A stretch of 64,000 bases of DNA, taken from positions 111,720-175,719 of the forward strand of contig JAHEBQ010000004.1 of the NCBI GenBank assembly GCA_024642205.1, written 5' to 3'. Source of the stretch: Planctomycetaceae bacterium. GTDB lineage: Bacteria > Planctomycetota > Planctomycetia > Pirellulales > Pirellulaceae. The position numbers and the translations under genes were made by a program. The notes under the pieces were generated by a model. That model was not told where the DNA came from. It saw only the letters and a list, made by a program, of their open reading frames with translations, and did no database searches. This document shows, in pieces, positions 9,208 through 17,617 of this stretch; position 1 is the stretch's first letter; the number at the start of each line of letters is the position of its first letter.

Positions 9208-9651
9208 ATGATGAACAAGGCTCGGGCAGTTTCTTGGGTTTTCCTTGCTTGTGTTACTTGTATGGTCGCTGGTTGTGAGAAAGAGTTTCAATCCAATGCC
9301 GCCAAACCCGGCAGTTCGACGGTGACCGGAACGGTTCGGCTGGAAATTCAGTTCAACGCTCAGCGAAACAACATCGACCTCGAAGTCCCCTGCGATTCGG
9401 ATTCAACGGTCTATACGGTTTTGGTTCGGGCCCAGACTCAGGGGGATCTCGAATTCGAATCGACGGGGCGGAAGGCCGGCGAGATAATGGTGACCTCGAT
9501 TGAAAGCGTAAAAAACCTGGCCTCGGCGGGTGACAACTGGGTTTACCGTGTCAACGGAAAACTGGGCGACAAAAGTTCCGGCCTTTATCCAGTCAGCCCC
9601 GGTGACCAGGTGCTTTGGGTGTTCGGCCAGTACTCGGAAAACAAAGATTAG
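9208..9651 (+). CDS. DUF4430-like lipoprotein
   Basis: A 147-residue exported lipoprotein. The N-terminus has a basic start, a hydrophobic core and lipobox MVAGC, placing the mature Cys at about residue 22. The mature part contains VYTVLVRAQTQGDLEFESTG and ends GDNWVYRVNGKLGDKSSGLYPVSPGDQVLWVFGQY. The W.Y.VNG...G...y.V..GD.V.W.F pattern is that of DUF4430, the beta domain also found at the C-terminus of cobalamin-binding intrinsic factor and transcobalamin. The frame is open upstream to 9088, but the lipoprotein signal fixes the start near 9208 or the adjacent ATG at 9211. The next gene encodes a DUF6580 membrane protein, and together they hint at cobalamin handling (inference). Confidence 0.8.
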   Translation: MMNKARAVSWVFLACVTCMVAGCEKEFQSNAAKPGSSTVTGTVRLEIQFNAQRNNIDLEVPCDSDSTVYTVLVRAQTQGDLEFESTGRKAGEIMVTSIESVKNLASAGDNWVYRVNGKLGDKSSGLYPVSPGDQVLWVFGQYSENKD

Positions 9652-9809
9652 GCCAGTCTGACGCTGGCGTTTGCGTCATGGGATTCAGGCCGGCCTCAAT
9701 GTCGGTGCTTCCACCCGATTGACCATTATCGGACAATCCAGCGAAGGACATGGATCAAACGTTTCGACGAACGGATGTCGGTTGATTGTGTGGCGGTAAT
9801 CCGACCAGT

Positions 9810-9818
9810 TGGTATACT
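9810..9818 (+). promoter_or_regulatory. Extended -10 promoter element before the DUF6580 gene
   Basis: TGGTATACT fits an extended -10 element and lies about 75 nt before the ATG at 9893. No clear -35 accompanies it. Confidence 0.3.
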
Positions 9819-9892
9819 ACGTGACCTAGGTTGAGCCATTTTTGGCCATTCCCGTCATTCATCCAAGACCCGGAATTCGGGTTTCAAAATCC

Positions 9893-10537
9893 ATGAAAAA
9901 ACCAACCTTACCCATCCAGACTCAGAACCTGGCACGCTTCGAACAACAGTGGCTGGTTCAGTTCGGCGTTTTCTTACTGATTGTGATCCTTGGACTCGCC
10001 AGTCGGTTTTGGATGGTCGACATGCCAAATTTCAAGCCGGTGGCCGCGTTGATCCTGTTTGGAGGTTTCTTTTTTCGCCGATCCTGGGCGGCAGCGATCG
10101 GGCTGATCGTCATCATGCTTTTGAGTGATCTCAAGCTTGGCGTGTACGACTGGAAGTTGTCGGCCTGCGTTTACACCAGCCTGGCGATCGCCGCCGGGTT
10201 GGGGGTCTGGATCCGGCGGTCAATCGAGAACGGTTCGCCGACTCACATGGGTTTTCAACAGGCCACTCGTTTTGCGATCGCATCGCTAATCATGTCGACG
10301 GTATTCTATGTTCTAACCAACGGTGCAGTCTGGTGGATCGGACAATGGTATTCCGTGACTTGGTCCGGGATGGTCGCCTGTTATACTGCCGGATTGCCCT
10401 TTTATCGCGCGACATTGTTGGGCGATCTATTCTTTACGGGGGCACTCGTCGGTGGCTATTGCGTCTTTGAAACGCTGCAGTTGCGATATGCAAAACGTCG
10501 GCAGGCCGCCGAATTATTGGTGGTTTCAGGCGCTTGA
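9893..10537 (+). CDS. DUF6580-like integral membrane protein
   Basis: A 214-residue membrane protein with about five hydrophobic segments. The hallmark after the first segment is MPNFKPVAALILFGGFFFR, matching the N-F-x-P-V-A-A-L-x-L-F-G-G motif I associate with DUF6580, a family resembling the substrate-binding (S) subunits of ECF vitamin transporters. Near the C-terminus is PFYRATLLGDLFFTGALVGG, also typical. The ATG at 9893 was preferred to a TTG at 9842. It follows a DUF4430 lipoprotein gene on the same strand after 241 bp. Substrate is not determined; cobalamin is a guess from the DUF4430 neighbour. No ECF ATPase subunits are nearby. Confidence 0.75.
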   Translation: MKKPTLPIQTQNLARFEQQWLVQFGVFLLIVILGLASRFWMVDMPNFKPVAALILFGGFFFRRSWAAAIGLIVIMLLSDLKLGVYDWKLSACVYTSLAIAAGLGVWIRRSIENGSPTHMGFQQATRFAIASLIMSTVFYVLTNGAVWWIGQWYSVTWSGMVACYTAGLPFYRATLLGDLFFTGALVGGYCVFETLQLRYAKRRQAAELLVVSGA

Positions 10538-10830
10538 ACCAGAGATTCTTGTGGCGCTCGCCAAAGGATGGAATCGGCGACGAATGAAACAATCTGTCTA
10601 TCAATTGGATGGTCCTTGCGATCGTGATTGGATACCGGCAACGGCCTCCATTCGATCTTGTCGAGACGGTGTAATCTGACCCCGGGATCAACCGCGGAAT
10701 GTCAAGTTCTGCAGCAACTGCATCCGCGATTTAGTCAATTGAAATGTCGGTTTGGCGGTCACTCCCGCAACAACGCTACGACCGAAGAAGCCACGACTCT
10801 TTACAAGGCCGCTAACAACAGGATTTTCTC

Positions 10831-12642
10831 TCAGCCAGCTGGAGTTGCTGGAGCATCTGCGACGGCAGGGATTGCTGGTGCTCCGCCGGGGGCTCCGGCT
10901 GGATCTCCTTCCGGCTCACCATTCTGTGTTCGCACATAACTGTTGAGAGTTTTCCCGGTTTTGGCGCAGAGGTCAATTAACTGCTGGGTGATACTGACGG
11001 GTTCCTGATCCATAACGGGGAAGTCGTCGGTCTTCTTTGCTTCAAGGTCGATAATTCCAGTATTTGATTCTGTGAGCGAGTTGTTCAGTTCCGGCAGGAC
11101 TTTTGCGATAAACGCCTGGCCGTTCGCATCAACCAACAGGTTCAATCCTTCCGTTCCGGTGCTTCCTCCCAGAATCTGGGCGCCAGTAAATGCCAACGAT
11201 TTGATTCGCCGTCGGATGATGTTGAGCTGATAAACGGGCAATTCGACCATTGGTCCTGAGGGCATTCCACCGCTCATTCCAATGCCCCCTCCGAATCCGC
11301 CGCCGCCCGGATTGAAACCCATGTCCAAGCCAAAGCCACCGCCCGGTGGACCACCTCCAATACCGCCTCCGCCTTTGCCACCCATTCCTCCACCGCCTCC
11401 ACCTTTTCCACCCATTCCGCCGCCTTTTCCACCCATTCCGCCCATGCCTCCTCCGCCGGTGAATGCTGCTCCGGTTTGTCCAGCTTGATTGGCTTCATAA
11501 TTCGTGCCGGTTACGGTGAGATCCACGTCTTCAAACAACAGCTCTCGATAAACGAGATTGTCGACTGCTGCCTTGATTGCCTTGGACTCATTTTCAAATG
11601 ACGCAGCAAGAAACTCGGTAATCGCTAACGTTACTTCCATGTTTTTTGCCAGGCTATCGGTGCTGAGGTTAAGCTTTCCGATTGCTTCGAGGGCGTCGAA
11701 CCGCAACCAGATCCCGGCGTCTTCGGATTTCAGAACGGCGATCACGCGGTCAACCGAACGTGGATCACCAATCAAACCAATTAACTGCATCCCCCGTCGT
11801 TTTAGCCAGTAACTCAAATCGTCGGTCTTGGGGTCATCGAGAAATCCCAAGGCCGTTTGCAACAAGGCTTGTTTGTCGGCGGCCGAAATCTGGCCACCAA
11901 CCGCACGGTCAACTTCGACGTGGCGCTGAATGCCGGCCAATGCGGCGACTTTTAAATAAGCGGGAAACGATTTGGTGTCTGGGGAATCCAGGATTTTTCG
12001 CAGGCTATCGAACGCCGTTTTCGAGGGCACGGGCAATTGAACCGGGGTTCGAACCGGCGCAACCTGGTCGAGCATTCCCAGCAGGTAAACAGCGTTCAGG
12101 CGGGCGGCTGGATGAAGAGAACTGTCTGCGCAGATTTTCTGGGTCGCATTGATCGTCAAATCGATCATCCCGTTTCGCACGTTTCCGCTAACCGTTGGAC
12201 TGAGAAAATCTTTGATGAATTTCGTTCTTCGTTCTCCCAGTGTTGACAGGACTCGACTGTCCAATGTCGTCATCGACGGGAATTCGAATCCGTCAAAGTA
12301 ATCAGCGATAATTGGATCCGAGATGCTCCCGTTGCTGTTGAGAATCGTTTTTACTTTTGCCAAGGAATCTCGCTGGTTTCGCTCGGCATCTCGACTGTCC
12401 TTTTTGTAACTCGCGATTTCGGCGGCATCCGCGTTATAGGGCGGAAGCTCGACGCTATACTTCTTGGCCACTTCCAGGGAGGCAAACTGCGGATTTTGGG
12501 CCAAAGCGAGCTGGCAGAATGTCGCCGAAGCGATGGCTGCAACCAGCCAAACCAAAATGCCATAAAATGCGCTTCTGGCGTGCGAATGAATACTGGAGAT
12601 CAAAATCGTCTTCGCGGGATGAACGGAATTTTGATGGGCCAT
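10831..12642 (-). CDS. Exported glycine-rich protein with HEAT-like helical region
   Basis: A 603-residue protein with a long basic N-terminus and one hydrophobic export signal (FYGILVWLVAAIASATF then LALAQ, cleavage near residue 49). Residues about 60-390 are helical with HEAT-like repeats (RLNAVYLLGMLD, YLKVAALAGIQRH, WLRFDALEAIGKL). Residues about 394-460 are a low-complexity block of GGMGGKGG units with Met, Lys and Phe interspersed. The C-terminus ends in an Ala/Pro/Gly tail. I chose the ATG at 12642, preceded by GGAGG with 5-nt spacing, rather than two earlier Mets. No enzyme motif is visible; a structural or binding role in the periplasm or envelope is likely. It is divergent from another exported low-complexity protein. 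Confidence 0.8.
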   Translation of the reverse strand: MAHQNSVHPAKTILISSIHSHARSAFYGILVWLVAAIASATFCQLALAQNPQFASLEVAKKYSVELPPYNADAAEIASYKKDSRDAERNQRDSLAKVKTILNSNGSISDPIIADYFDGFEFPSMTTLDSRVLSTLGERRTKFIKDFLSPTVSGNVRNGMIDLTINATQKICADSSLHPAARLNAVYLLGMLDQVAPVRTPVQLPVPSKTAFDSLRKILDSPDTKSFPAYLKVAALAGIQRHVEVDRAVGGQISAADKQALLQTALGFLDDPKTDDLSYWLKRRGMQLIGLIGDPRSVDRVIAVLKSEDAGIWLRFDALEAIGKLNLSTDSLAKNMEVTLAITEFLAASFENESKAIKAAVDNLVYRELLFEDVDLTVTGTNYEANQAGQTGAAFTGGGGMGGMGGKGGGMGGKGGGGGGMGGKGGGGIGGGPPGGGFGLDMGFNPGGGGFGGGIGMSGGMPSGPMVELPVYQLNIIRRRIKSLAFTGAQILGGSTGTEGLNLLVDANGQAFIAKVLPELNNSLTESNTGIIDLEAKKTDDFPVMDQEPVSITQQLIDLCAKTGKTLNSYVRTQNGEPEGDPAGAPGGAPAIPAVADAPATPAG

Positions 12643-13069
12643 GAATGCCTCCATTTGGAATTGTCTCATATAGAATTCTTGGGATGCTGCGACATGAGGC
12701 CTGGAAGCATAGCCGCGACTTTCCAGCTATTGCTAGGATACTCGTTTTCCAATCGAATTGTCAATTTTTTGTGGCTTTTCTGAGGGATGTTCCACCATTG
12801 GAATCCGATTAATTGGCTCGCGTCGATTTCGGTTTGCAGGCAAAACGTGCTGGCGCCTGCCAGAGATCCATCCAACGGCTGCCCGAACTGAGGTTTCTGA
12901 AGAAATCAGACATTCCGTATATTCGTTCAATCTGATCGAGGGTCTGATTGAACTGATTCTGATCGAGAATTCGGTTTTCGGTCGGATCCAAAACCCGGTC
13001 GGATCCAAAACCCGGTCGGATCCAAAACGAGCCTCAGCCCACCTCACCTGATGAAACCGGAGCAATTCG
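12643..13069. other. Divergent intergenic region with 17-bp tandem repeats
   Basis: The space between two divergent exported-protein genes. Its only feature I can support is the threefold 17-bp repeat at 12980-13029. No gene or convincing promoter was read. Confidence 0.5.
12980..13029. repeat. 17-bp direct tandem repeat, three units
   Basis: Units start at 12980, 12997 and 13014 and read GGTCGGATCCAAAACCC; the third ends in ACG. They lie 40 nt upstream of the TTG start of the repeat-bearing exported protein, where they could form part of its leader. Confidence 0.9.
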
Positions 13070-13912
13070 TTGAAAACTCAATTGGAAAAGTCGGTCTGTC
13101 ATCGTATCCAATCCAGCGGGAATTGGATACTTATCGTATTCCTGTGTCTTCCAGGTGTATTAAAAGGACAGGCATTTGACCAGCAGGCGGCCCAAAAAGG
13201 ACAGGCATTTAACGATCCGGCTGCCCCAAAAGGACAGGCAATTGACGATCCGGCTGCCCCAAAAGGACAGGCAATTGAGTCCGCTGCCGCCGACTCAGTC
13301 CTGTCCAATCAGGCTCTGATTGATGAAATCAACGCAATCCGAAATCAACTCGGGGGTGGAATCAGAGACCAACTTCGGGATCTCGATTTTGGAAAACAAC
13401 TTGAGATCCAGTTGAAAAACGATTTCGAGCGGGAGTTGAACCGGCTGGCCGTTCAAGACGCTGGAAATCACAAACCAGGCGTCGGTCAGAAGGACTCTAA
13501 TTTCCCAGGAGCGGCTCCTCCAAGTGACCGACCGTACGCGATCGGACCGGGCAATCGAGAGGGCCACCCGCAACACCCCGACGTTCCGTTTCGATTTGAG
13601 CCCAGAACCGGGGTCGGGCCCGGATTTGGCCCTCCTCCCAGGATGTTCAATTTCCACCGACCAATAGGACACGAATCCGCTTACCCCTCCCAGAACCCGG
13701 ATTCCCGTGCACCCGGTGCCCACCGCTCATCCAATCCCGTTGGACCCCTGCGTTCGGCAGCACGTCGAATCGATCAGATCGCAGCTGATCTGGAGGAGGT
13801 CGGTTTATATGCGGAAGCTGATTCGGCTCGCGAGCAGGCCCGCCGTTTTTGGCTCAATGCCCGCCAACTGGAAAACAACGGTCAATCTGCGAACCATCCG
13901 CGCAATCGTTAG
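13070..13912 (+). CDS. Exported Pro/Gln-rich protein with 11-residue tandem repeats
   Basis: This 280-residue protein begins at TTG, with GGAG exactly 7 nt upstream; no in-frame ATG is near. A signal peptide covers about residues 1-33 (NWILIVFLCLPGVLKG). It is followed by four 11-residue repeats of the form KGQAFNDPAAP (residues about 32-75), then a coiled-coil-like helical stretch (IRDQLRDLDFGKQLEIQLK), a Pro/Gly/His-rich region, and a C-terminal helix (RIDQIAADLEEVGLYAEADS). The repeats are nearly identical at DNA level, so they probably expanded recently. I do not recognise a family; a similar C-terminal helix appears in other planctomycete exported proteins (recollection, unverified). Confidence 0.75.
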   Translation: MKTQLEKSVCHRIQSSGNWILIVFLCLPGVLKGQAFDQQAAQKGQAFNDPAAPKGQAIDDPAAPKGQAIESAAADSVLSNQALIDEINAIRNQLGGGIRDQLRDLDFGKQLEIQLKNDFERELNRLAVQDAGNHKPGVGQKDSNFPGAAPPSDRPYAIGPGNREGHPQHPDVPFRFEPRTGVGPGFGPPPRMFNFHRPIGHESAYPSQNPDSRAPGAHRSSNPVGPLRSAARRIDQIAADLEEVGLYAEADSAREQARRFWLNARQLENNGQSANHPRNR

Positions 13913-14312
13913 CTCCCTAAAAACCTATCATCGTTGGAATGCCCCCCGGGAGCCGCCTGATGTCAGGGAATTTGACAAGCGGCCAGGATCTCTTGGATCA
14001 GACGAATTGAACGGAAAAATGCGTGTCAAATTGATTTGGCTCCCTCCCAATCCTGCGACTGAAGGTTCCATTAAGCTGATGGTTCTCAACCTTCGAGTCA
14101 CCCTCTCGGTATAATTGATCCTCCCACCTCAATCCAGTTTGCCTCCGGGATATAACAAAAGATCTGATCGATCGGAGATTTCATTCCCTTGCGGATTTGA
14201 TTGACAAGTGTGTCGACGATGGATCAAGATACACTCGCAGTTTGTTTTTGAAGTGCCGCGCTTCTTCCAGCCTCGTGCGCGGTTCGTGCACGATTCGAAA
14301 GTTCAACCAAAT
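13913..14312. other. Leader region of the pilus/secretion gene run
   Basis: No gene seen. It holds the 12-mer TATAATTGATCC at 14110-14121, which recurs at 16149-16160 ahead of pilT. The frame of the following ATPase is open back to 14208, but that stretch has no family similarity. Confidence 0.5.
14110..14121 (+). promoter_or_regulatory. Shared 12-mer with TATAAT, possible promoter of first GspE
   Basis: TATAATTGATCC lies 192 nt upstream of the ATG of the first ATPase. The identical 12-mer precedes pilT. The first six bases are a perfect -10; no good -35 is seen at either site, so a different upstream factor or chance is possible. Confidence 0.35.
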
Positions 14313-16037
14313 ATGGCATCCAAGAAAATTCAGGGATTCGTCAAGATCCTGATCGATACAGGCGTTATTACCGACGACCAGGTTGTCGACGCCGAAAGTC
14401 TGGCCAAGCAAACCGGAAAACCTGTCGCCAATACGTTGGTTCAACTGGGATATGCTACCGAAGAAGAGGTGATGCGGGCACTGGCAAAGCATAATCGGAT
14501 GGAATACATCGACCTGAACCAGATCGAAATTCCAGAAATGGTTATCGAATTGATGCCCGAAGCGGTAGCGCGAGAAAACACCGTTCTTCCGCTGAGTGAA
14601 TCTGACGGTGGACTCAAGGTTCTGATGAGCGAGCCAGGTGATGTCGATACCGTTGAAAAACTCAGGTTCATCCTCAATCGCGATGTCACTGTGGCTCTAG
14701 CAACCCGCTCCAGCATTACCCTCGCAATCAATCGGATGTATGGGCAGGTCGAAGGTGAATCCGCAGACTCGATTTTGCAGGAATTTACCGATACTGCCAT
14801 CGATTTTACAGAAACGGTTGATGACGGGGGTGGTGGAGAGGGTGGAGATGGCGACGAATCAAGTGCTCCCATCGTTCGCCTCGTCCAGCTCATGATTACT
14901 GAGGCAGTTCAGCTTCGGGCTTCGGATATCCACGTTGAACCGTTTGAAGATCGTGTCCGAATCCGCTATCGCATCGACGGTGTCCTCCACGAGCGTGACC
15001 GGCTTCCTAAGCGTCAGTTGGGCGCGATTATCTCTCGTATCAAGATTCTGTCCTCGATCGACATCGCGGAAAAACGCCGGCCGCAGGATGGACGGATCAA
15101 AGTCAATGTGGGCGAAAAAGAACTGGATTTAAGGGTCAGTATTATTCCCACGAGCATGGGGCAGTCGGCGGTTCTCAGGTTGCTCGATAAAGACAACATC
15201 CGTATCGGCGTTCGTCAGCTCGGATTCTCTGAGGAGATGTACCGGACATTCAACAACCTGATTCGCCGGCCCAACGGAATTATCCTCGTGACAGGTCCGA
15301 CCGGATCCGGCAAAACCACAACCCTGTACGCCGCGTTGAATGGCCTCAATCGACCTGACAGAAAAATCATCACGGCCGAGGACCCGGTCGAATACTACCT
15401 TCCTGGAATCAACCAGGTCGAAGTCAAGCACCGGATCGGACTGGACTTTGCGCGGATCATTCGCTCCATGTTGCGGCAGGCGCCAAATGTGATCCTCGTG
15501 GGTGAAATGAGAGATGCGGAAACGGTTTCGATGGGAATCCAAGCCAGTTTAACAGGACACTTGGTATTCAGTACATTACATACGAACGATGCGCCCACTG
15601 CTGTGACACGCATGATCGATATGGGTGTCCCTGGATATTTGGTCGCCAGCAGCGTCGTGGCAATCCTGGCTCAGCGGTTGGTGAGGACGATTTGTCCGAA
15701 ATGTCGGGCCCGTCACACACCCTCAGAAGCCCAGATCAGGGAGGCCGGATTGACGCCGGAGCAAGTCAAAGGGGCCACGTTCATGAGGGGCAAGGGTTGC
15801 AACAGTTGTCAAAAATCCGGGTTTCGTGGCCGAGTCGGGATCTACGAAATGTTGATTGTTGATTCCAAAATCCGCGAGATGATTTTTGCCAATGCGCCTG
15901 CCCAGGAGATTCGGGCATACGCGATGTCCGCCGGGATGACCACGCTTTATCAGGATGGGATAAACAAAGTGACGAAGGGTTTTACAACATTCGACGAAGT
16001 TTACCGGGTCGCGAAACGAACCGAGCAAGACGTTTAG
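14313..16037 (+). CDS. GspE/PilB-type assembly ATPase (first copy)
   Basis: A 574-residue hexameric ATPase that powers pseudopilus or pilus extension from the cytoplasmic face. An MshEN/T2SSE N-domain covers about residues 5-150, then a Gly/Asp-rich linker (DDGGGGEGGDGDES). The ATPase core follows, with HVEPFEDRVRIRYRIDG, Walker A GPTGSGKTTT near residue 328, the Asp box ITAEDPVEY, Walker B APNVILVGEMRDAETV, and the His box STLHTNDAP. A zinc-binding insert has CPKC near 460 and CNSC near 496, typical of GspE and PilB. ATG at 14313 (MASKKIQG) was chosen. It is the first of two such ATPases in this run. Confidence 0.93.
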   Translation: MASKKIQGFVKILIDTGVITDDQVVDAESLAKQTGKPVANTLVQLGYATEEEVMRALAKHNRMEYIDLNQIEIPEMVIELMPEAVARENTVLPLSESDGGLKVLMSEPGDVDTVEKLRFILNRDVTVALATRSSITLAINRMYGQVEGESADSILQEFTDTAIDFTETVDDGGGGEGGDGDESSAPIVRLVQLMITEAVQLRASDIHVEPFEDRVRIRYRIDGVLHERDRLPKRQLGAIISRIKILSSIDIAEKRRPQDGRIKVNVGEKELDLRVSIIPTSMGQSAVLRLLDKDNIRIGVRQLGFSEEMYRTFNNLIRRPNGIILVTGPTGSGKTTTLYAALNGLNRPDRKIITAEDPVEYYLPGINQVEVKHRIGLDFARIIRSMLRQAPNVILVGEMRDAETVSMGIQASLTGHLVFSTLHTNDAPTAVTRMIDMGVPGYLVASSVVAILAQRLVRTICPKCRARHTPSEAQIREAGLTPEQVKGATFMRGKGCNSCQKSGFRGRVGIYEMLIVDSKIREMIFANAPAQEIRAYAMSAGMTTLYQDGINKVTKGFTTFDEVYRVAKRTEQDV

Positions 16038-16381
16038 TGCAGTCCTTTTGGGTGGGTGTATTCAGTTATTGACGCGGTTTCACCCAAATTGGTCGGAATT
16101 TTGGACGCGGTCGAACTGTTTGCGAACAATACCGGTGCCTCCCGACTTTATAATTGATCCATTGACGACTTCCGCTCCCGCCTTCGTCTCGTTTTTTGAC
16201 CCCACTTCCAACGCTGGTTTTCAGTCATTCGATCCGTGGTCGTTTGGGTGGGCGGCCAACAATGGGTTGGTGATTCCAAGTCAGGTTGGTCAAAATCAAG
16301 GAAATGATTTGATGTGTCTGCGTTCACGCGTCGGGTCAATCTCACAATCAGGTTTTTGCAAGAAGTAAGAAAAGCGAATAC
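16038..16381. other. Gap between first GspE and pilT
   Basis: No supported gene. Contains the 12-mer TATAATTGATCC at 16149-16160. The one open frame spanning the gap has no signal, domain or ribosome-binding site. Confidence 0.5.
16149..16160 (+). promoter_or_regulatory. Second copy of the shared TATAAT 12-mer, before pilT
   Basis: TATAATTGATCC, 222 nt upstream of the pilT ATG and identical to 14110-14121. It may mark an internal promoter for pilT and following genes. Confidence 0.35.
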
Positions 16382-17515
16382 ATGGCAACCGTACTGATCG
16401 ACAAACTGCTGGAAGCTTGCGTTAAACAAGGAGCCAGCGATATCCATATTACGACCGGTCAGCCTCCGGTGTTTCGACTACACGGGCGATTGCGGCGACT
16501 TGAAACGAAGGTCCTGGAGTCCGAAGACACCGTCGCGTTGATGAAAAGCATCGCACCGGAGCGGTGCCAGCGAGAGCTCCAGGAAATTGGCAGCTCGGAC
16601 TTCGGTTTCGCCTATGCGGACAAAGCACGCTTTCGTGTATCAATTTTCAAACAGCGTGGCGATATCGCAATGGTGTTGCGGCAGATTCCCAATGAGATGC
16701 TGCCCCCGGAAGTTCTGGGTGTCCCGGAGATCTTTACCAAGCTTTGCATGCGTCCACGCGGTTTGATTCTGGTCACCGGCCCGACGGGCTCAGGGAAAAG
16801 TACGACCCTTGCGAGCCTGGTCAATTTTATCAATGAGCGGGTCGATCATCACATCATTACGATCGAAGACCCGATCGAATTCTATCACTACCATAAAAAG
16901 TCAACGATCAACCAGCGAGAAGTCGGAGTGGATGTCCCGGCTTTTGCCGAAGCGATCAAGCGCGCTCTGCGTCAGGATCCCGATGTGATTCTGGTCGGCG
17001 AACTTCGCGATCTCGATACGATCGAAGCAGCCATTACGGCTGCCGAAACCGGTCACATCGTGTTTGGAACGCTGCACACCAACAGTGCGCAGGGTACGGT
17101 CAACCGGATTATCGATGCGTTTCCGGGCAATCTTCAGGAGCAAATTCGAACTCAGCTTTCAACTTCCCTGATTGGCGTGCTGGCCCAAACGTTGTTGCCA
17201 CGAATCGGCGGCGGCCGTATCGCGGGCTTTGAGTCGCTGGTCGTGACGCCTGGTGTCGCCAACCTGATTCGCGAGAACAAGACTTTCCGGATCAACTCGG
17301 CGATTCAAACGGGGGCCAAATTCGGCATGATGCTGATGGATGATTGTCTGTTCGACCATTGGGTGAACGAAAAAGTCGAAATGGAAGATGTATTGGGTAA
17401 AGCCAACGATCCCGATTCATTGGCCAAACGTATCGCCACCGCGAGGCGCCAGATGGAAGAAGGGATCCCGCTCGGGGAAGGCGATCTCGAGATGGATGAC
17501 GAAGACGACTATTAG
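16382..17515 (+). CDS. pilT: PilT-type retraction ATPase
   Basis: This 377-residue ATPase lacks the long GspE N-domain and the zinc insert, as expected of PilT, which depolymerises pili and drives retraction. It opens with the PAS-like domain GASDIHITTGQPPVFRLHGR. Walker A GPTGSGKSTT is near residue 134, the Asp box is IITIEDPIEF, Walker B is DPDVILVGELRD and the His box GTLHTNSAQ. The AIRAG-type retraction motif seen in E. coli-like PilT is not evident; instead the segment reads IRENKTFRINSAIQTG, which resembles the C-terminal helix region of the family. The tail is acidic (GDLEMDDEDDY). Its position between two GspE genes suggests this apparatus can retract. Confidence 0.9.
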   Translation: MATVLIDKLLEACVKQGASDIHITTGQPPVFRLHGRLRRLETKVLESEDTVALMKSIAPERCQRELQEIGSSDFGFAYADKARFRVSIFKQRGDIAMVLRQIPNEMLPPEVLGVPEIFTKLCMRPRGLILVTGPTGSGKSTTLASLVNFINERVDHHIITIEDPIEFYHYHKKSTINQREVGVDVPAFAEAIKRALRQDPDVILVGELRDLDTIEAAITAAETGHIVFGTLHTNSAQGTVNRIIDAFPGNLQEQIRTQLSTSLIGVLAQTLLPRIGGGRIAGFESLVVTPGVANLIRENKTFRINSAIQTGAKFGMMLMDDCLFDHWVNEKVEMEDVLGKANDPDSLAKRIATARRQMEEGIPLGEGDLEMDDEDDY

Positions 17516-17617
17516 AACCAACTCCCAGGCTGAATTTGAACACGGAACCCTGATTTCAACCTCACTGATTGACAACCTCACTGATTACAACTTTTAACTA
17601 ACCCTGCCAGGTGATTC

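Noticed and set aside
10538..10830. Possible gene between the DUF6580 gene and the glycine-rich gene
   Set aside because: Short frames on both strands without start context; convergent gap.
14208..14312. Upstream extension of the first GspE-type ATPase
   Set aside because: The 35 extra residues have no similarity to the N-domain, while the ATG at 14313 begins exactly at the family start.
16048..16368. 106-residue frame between GspE and pilT
   Set aside because: No signal, domain or ribosome-binding site; the amino acid composition looks random.
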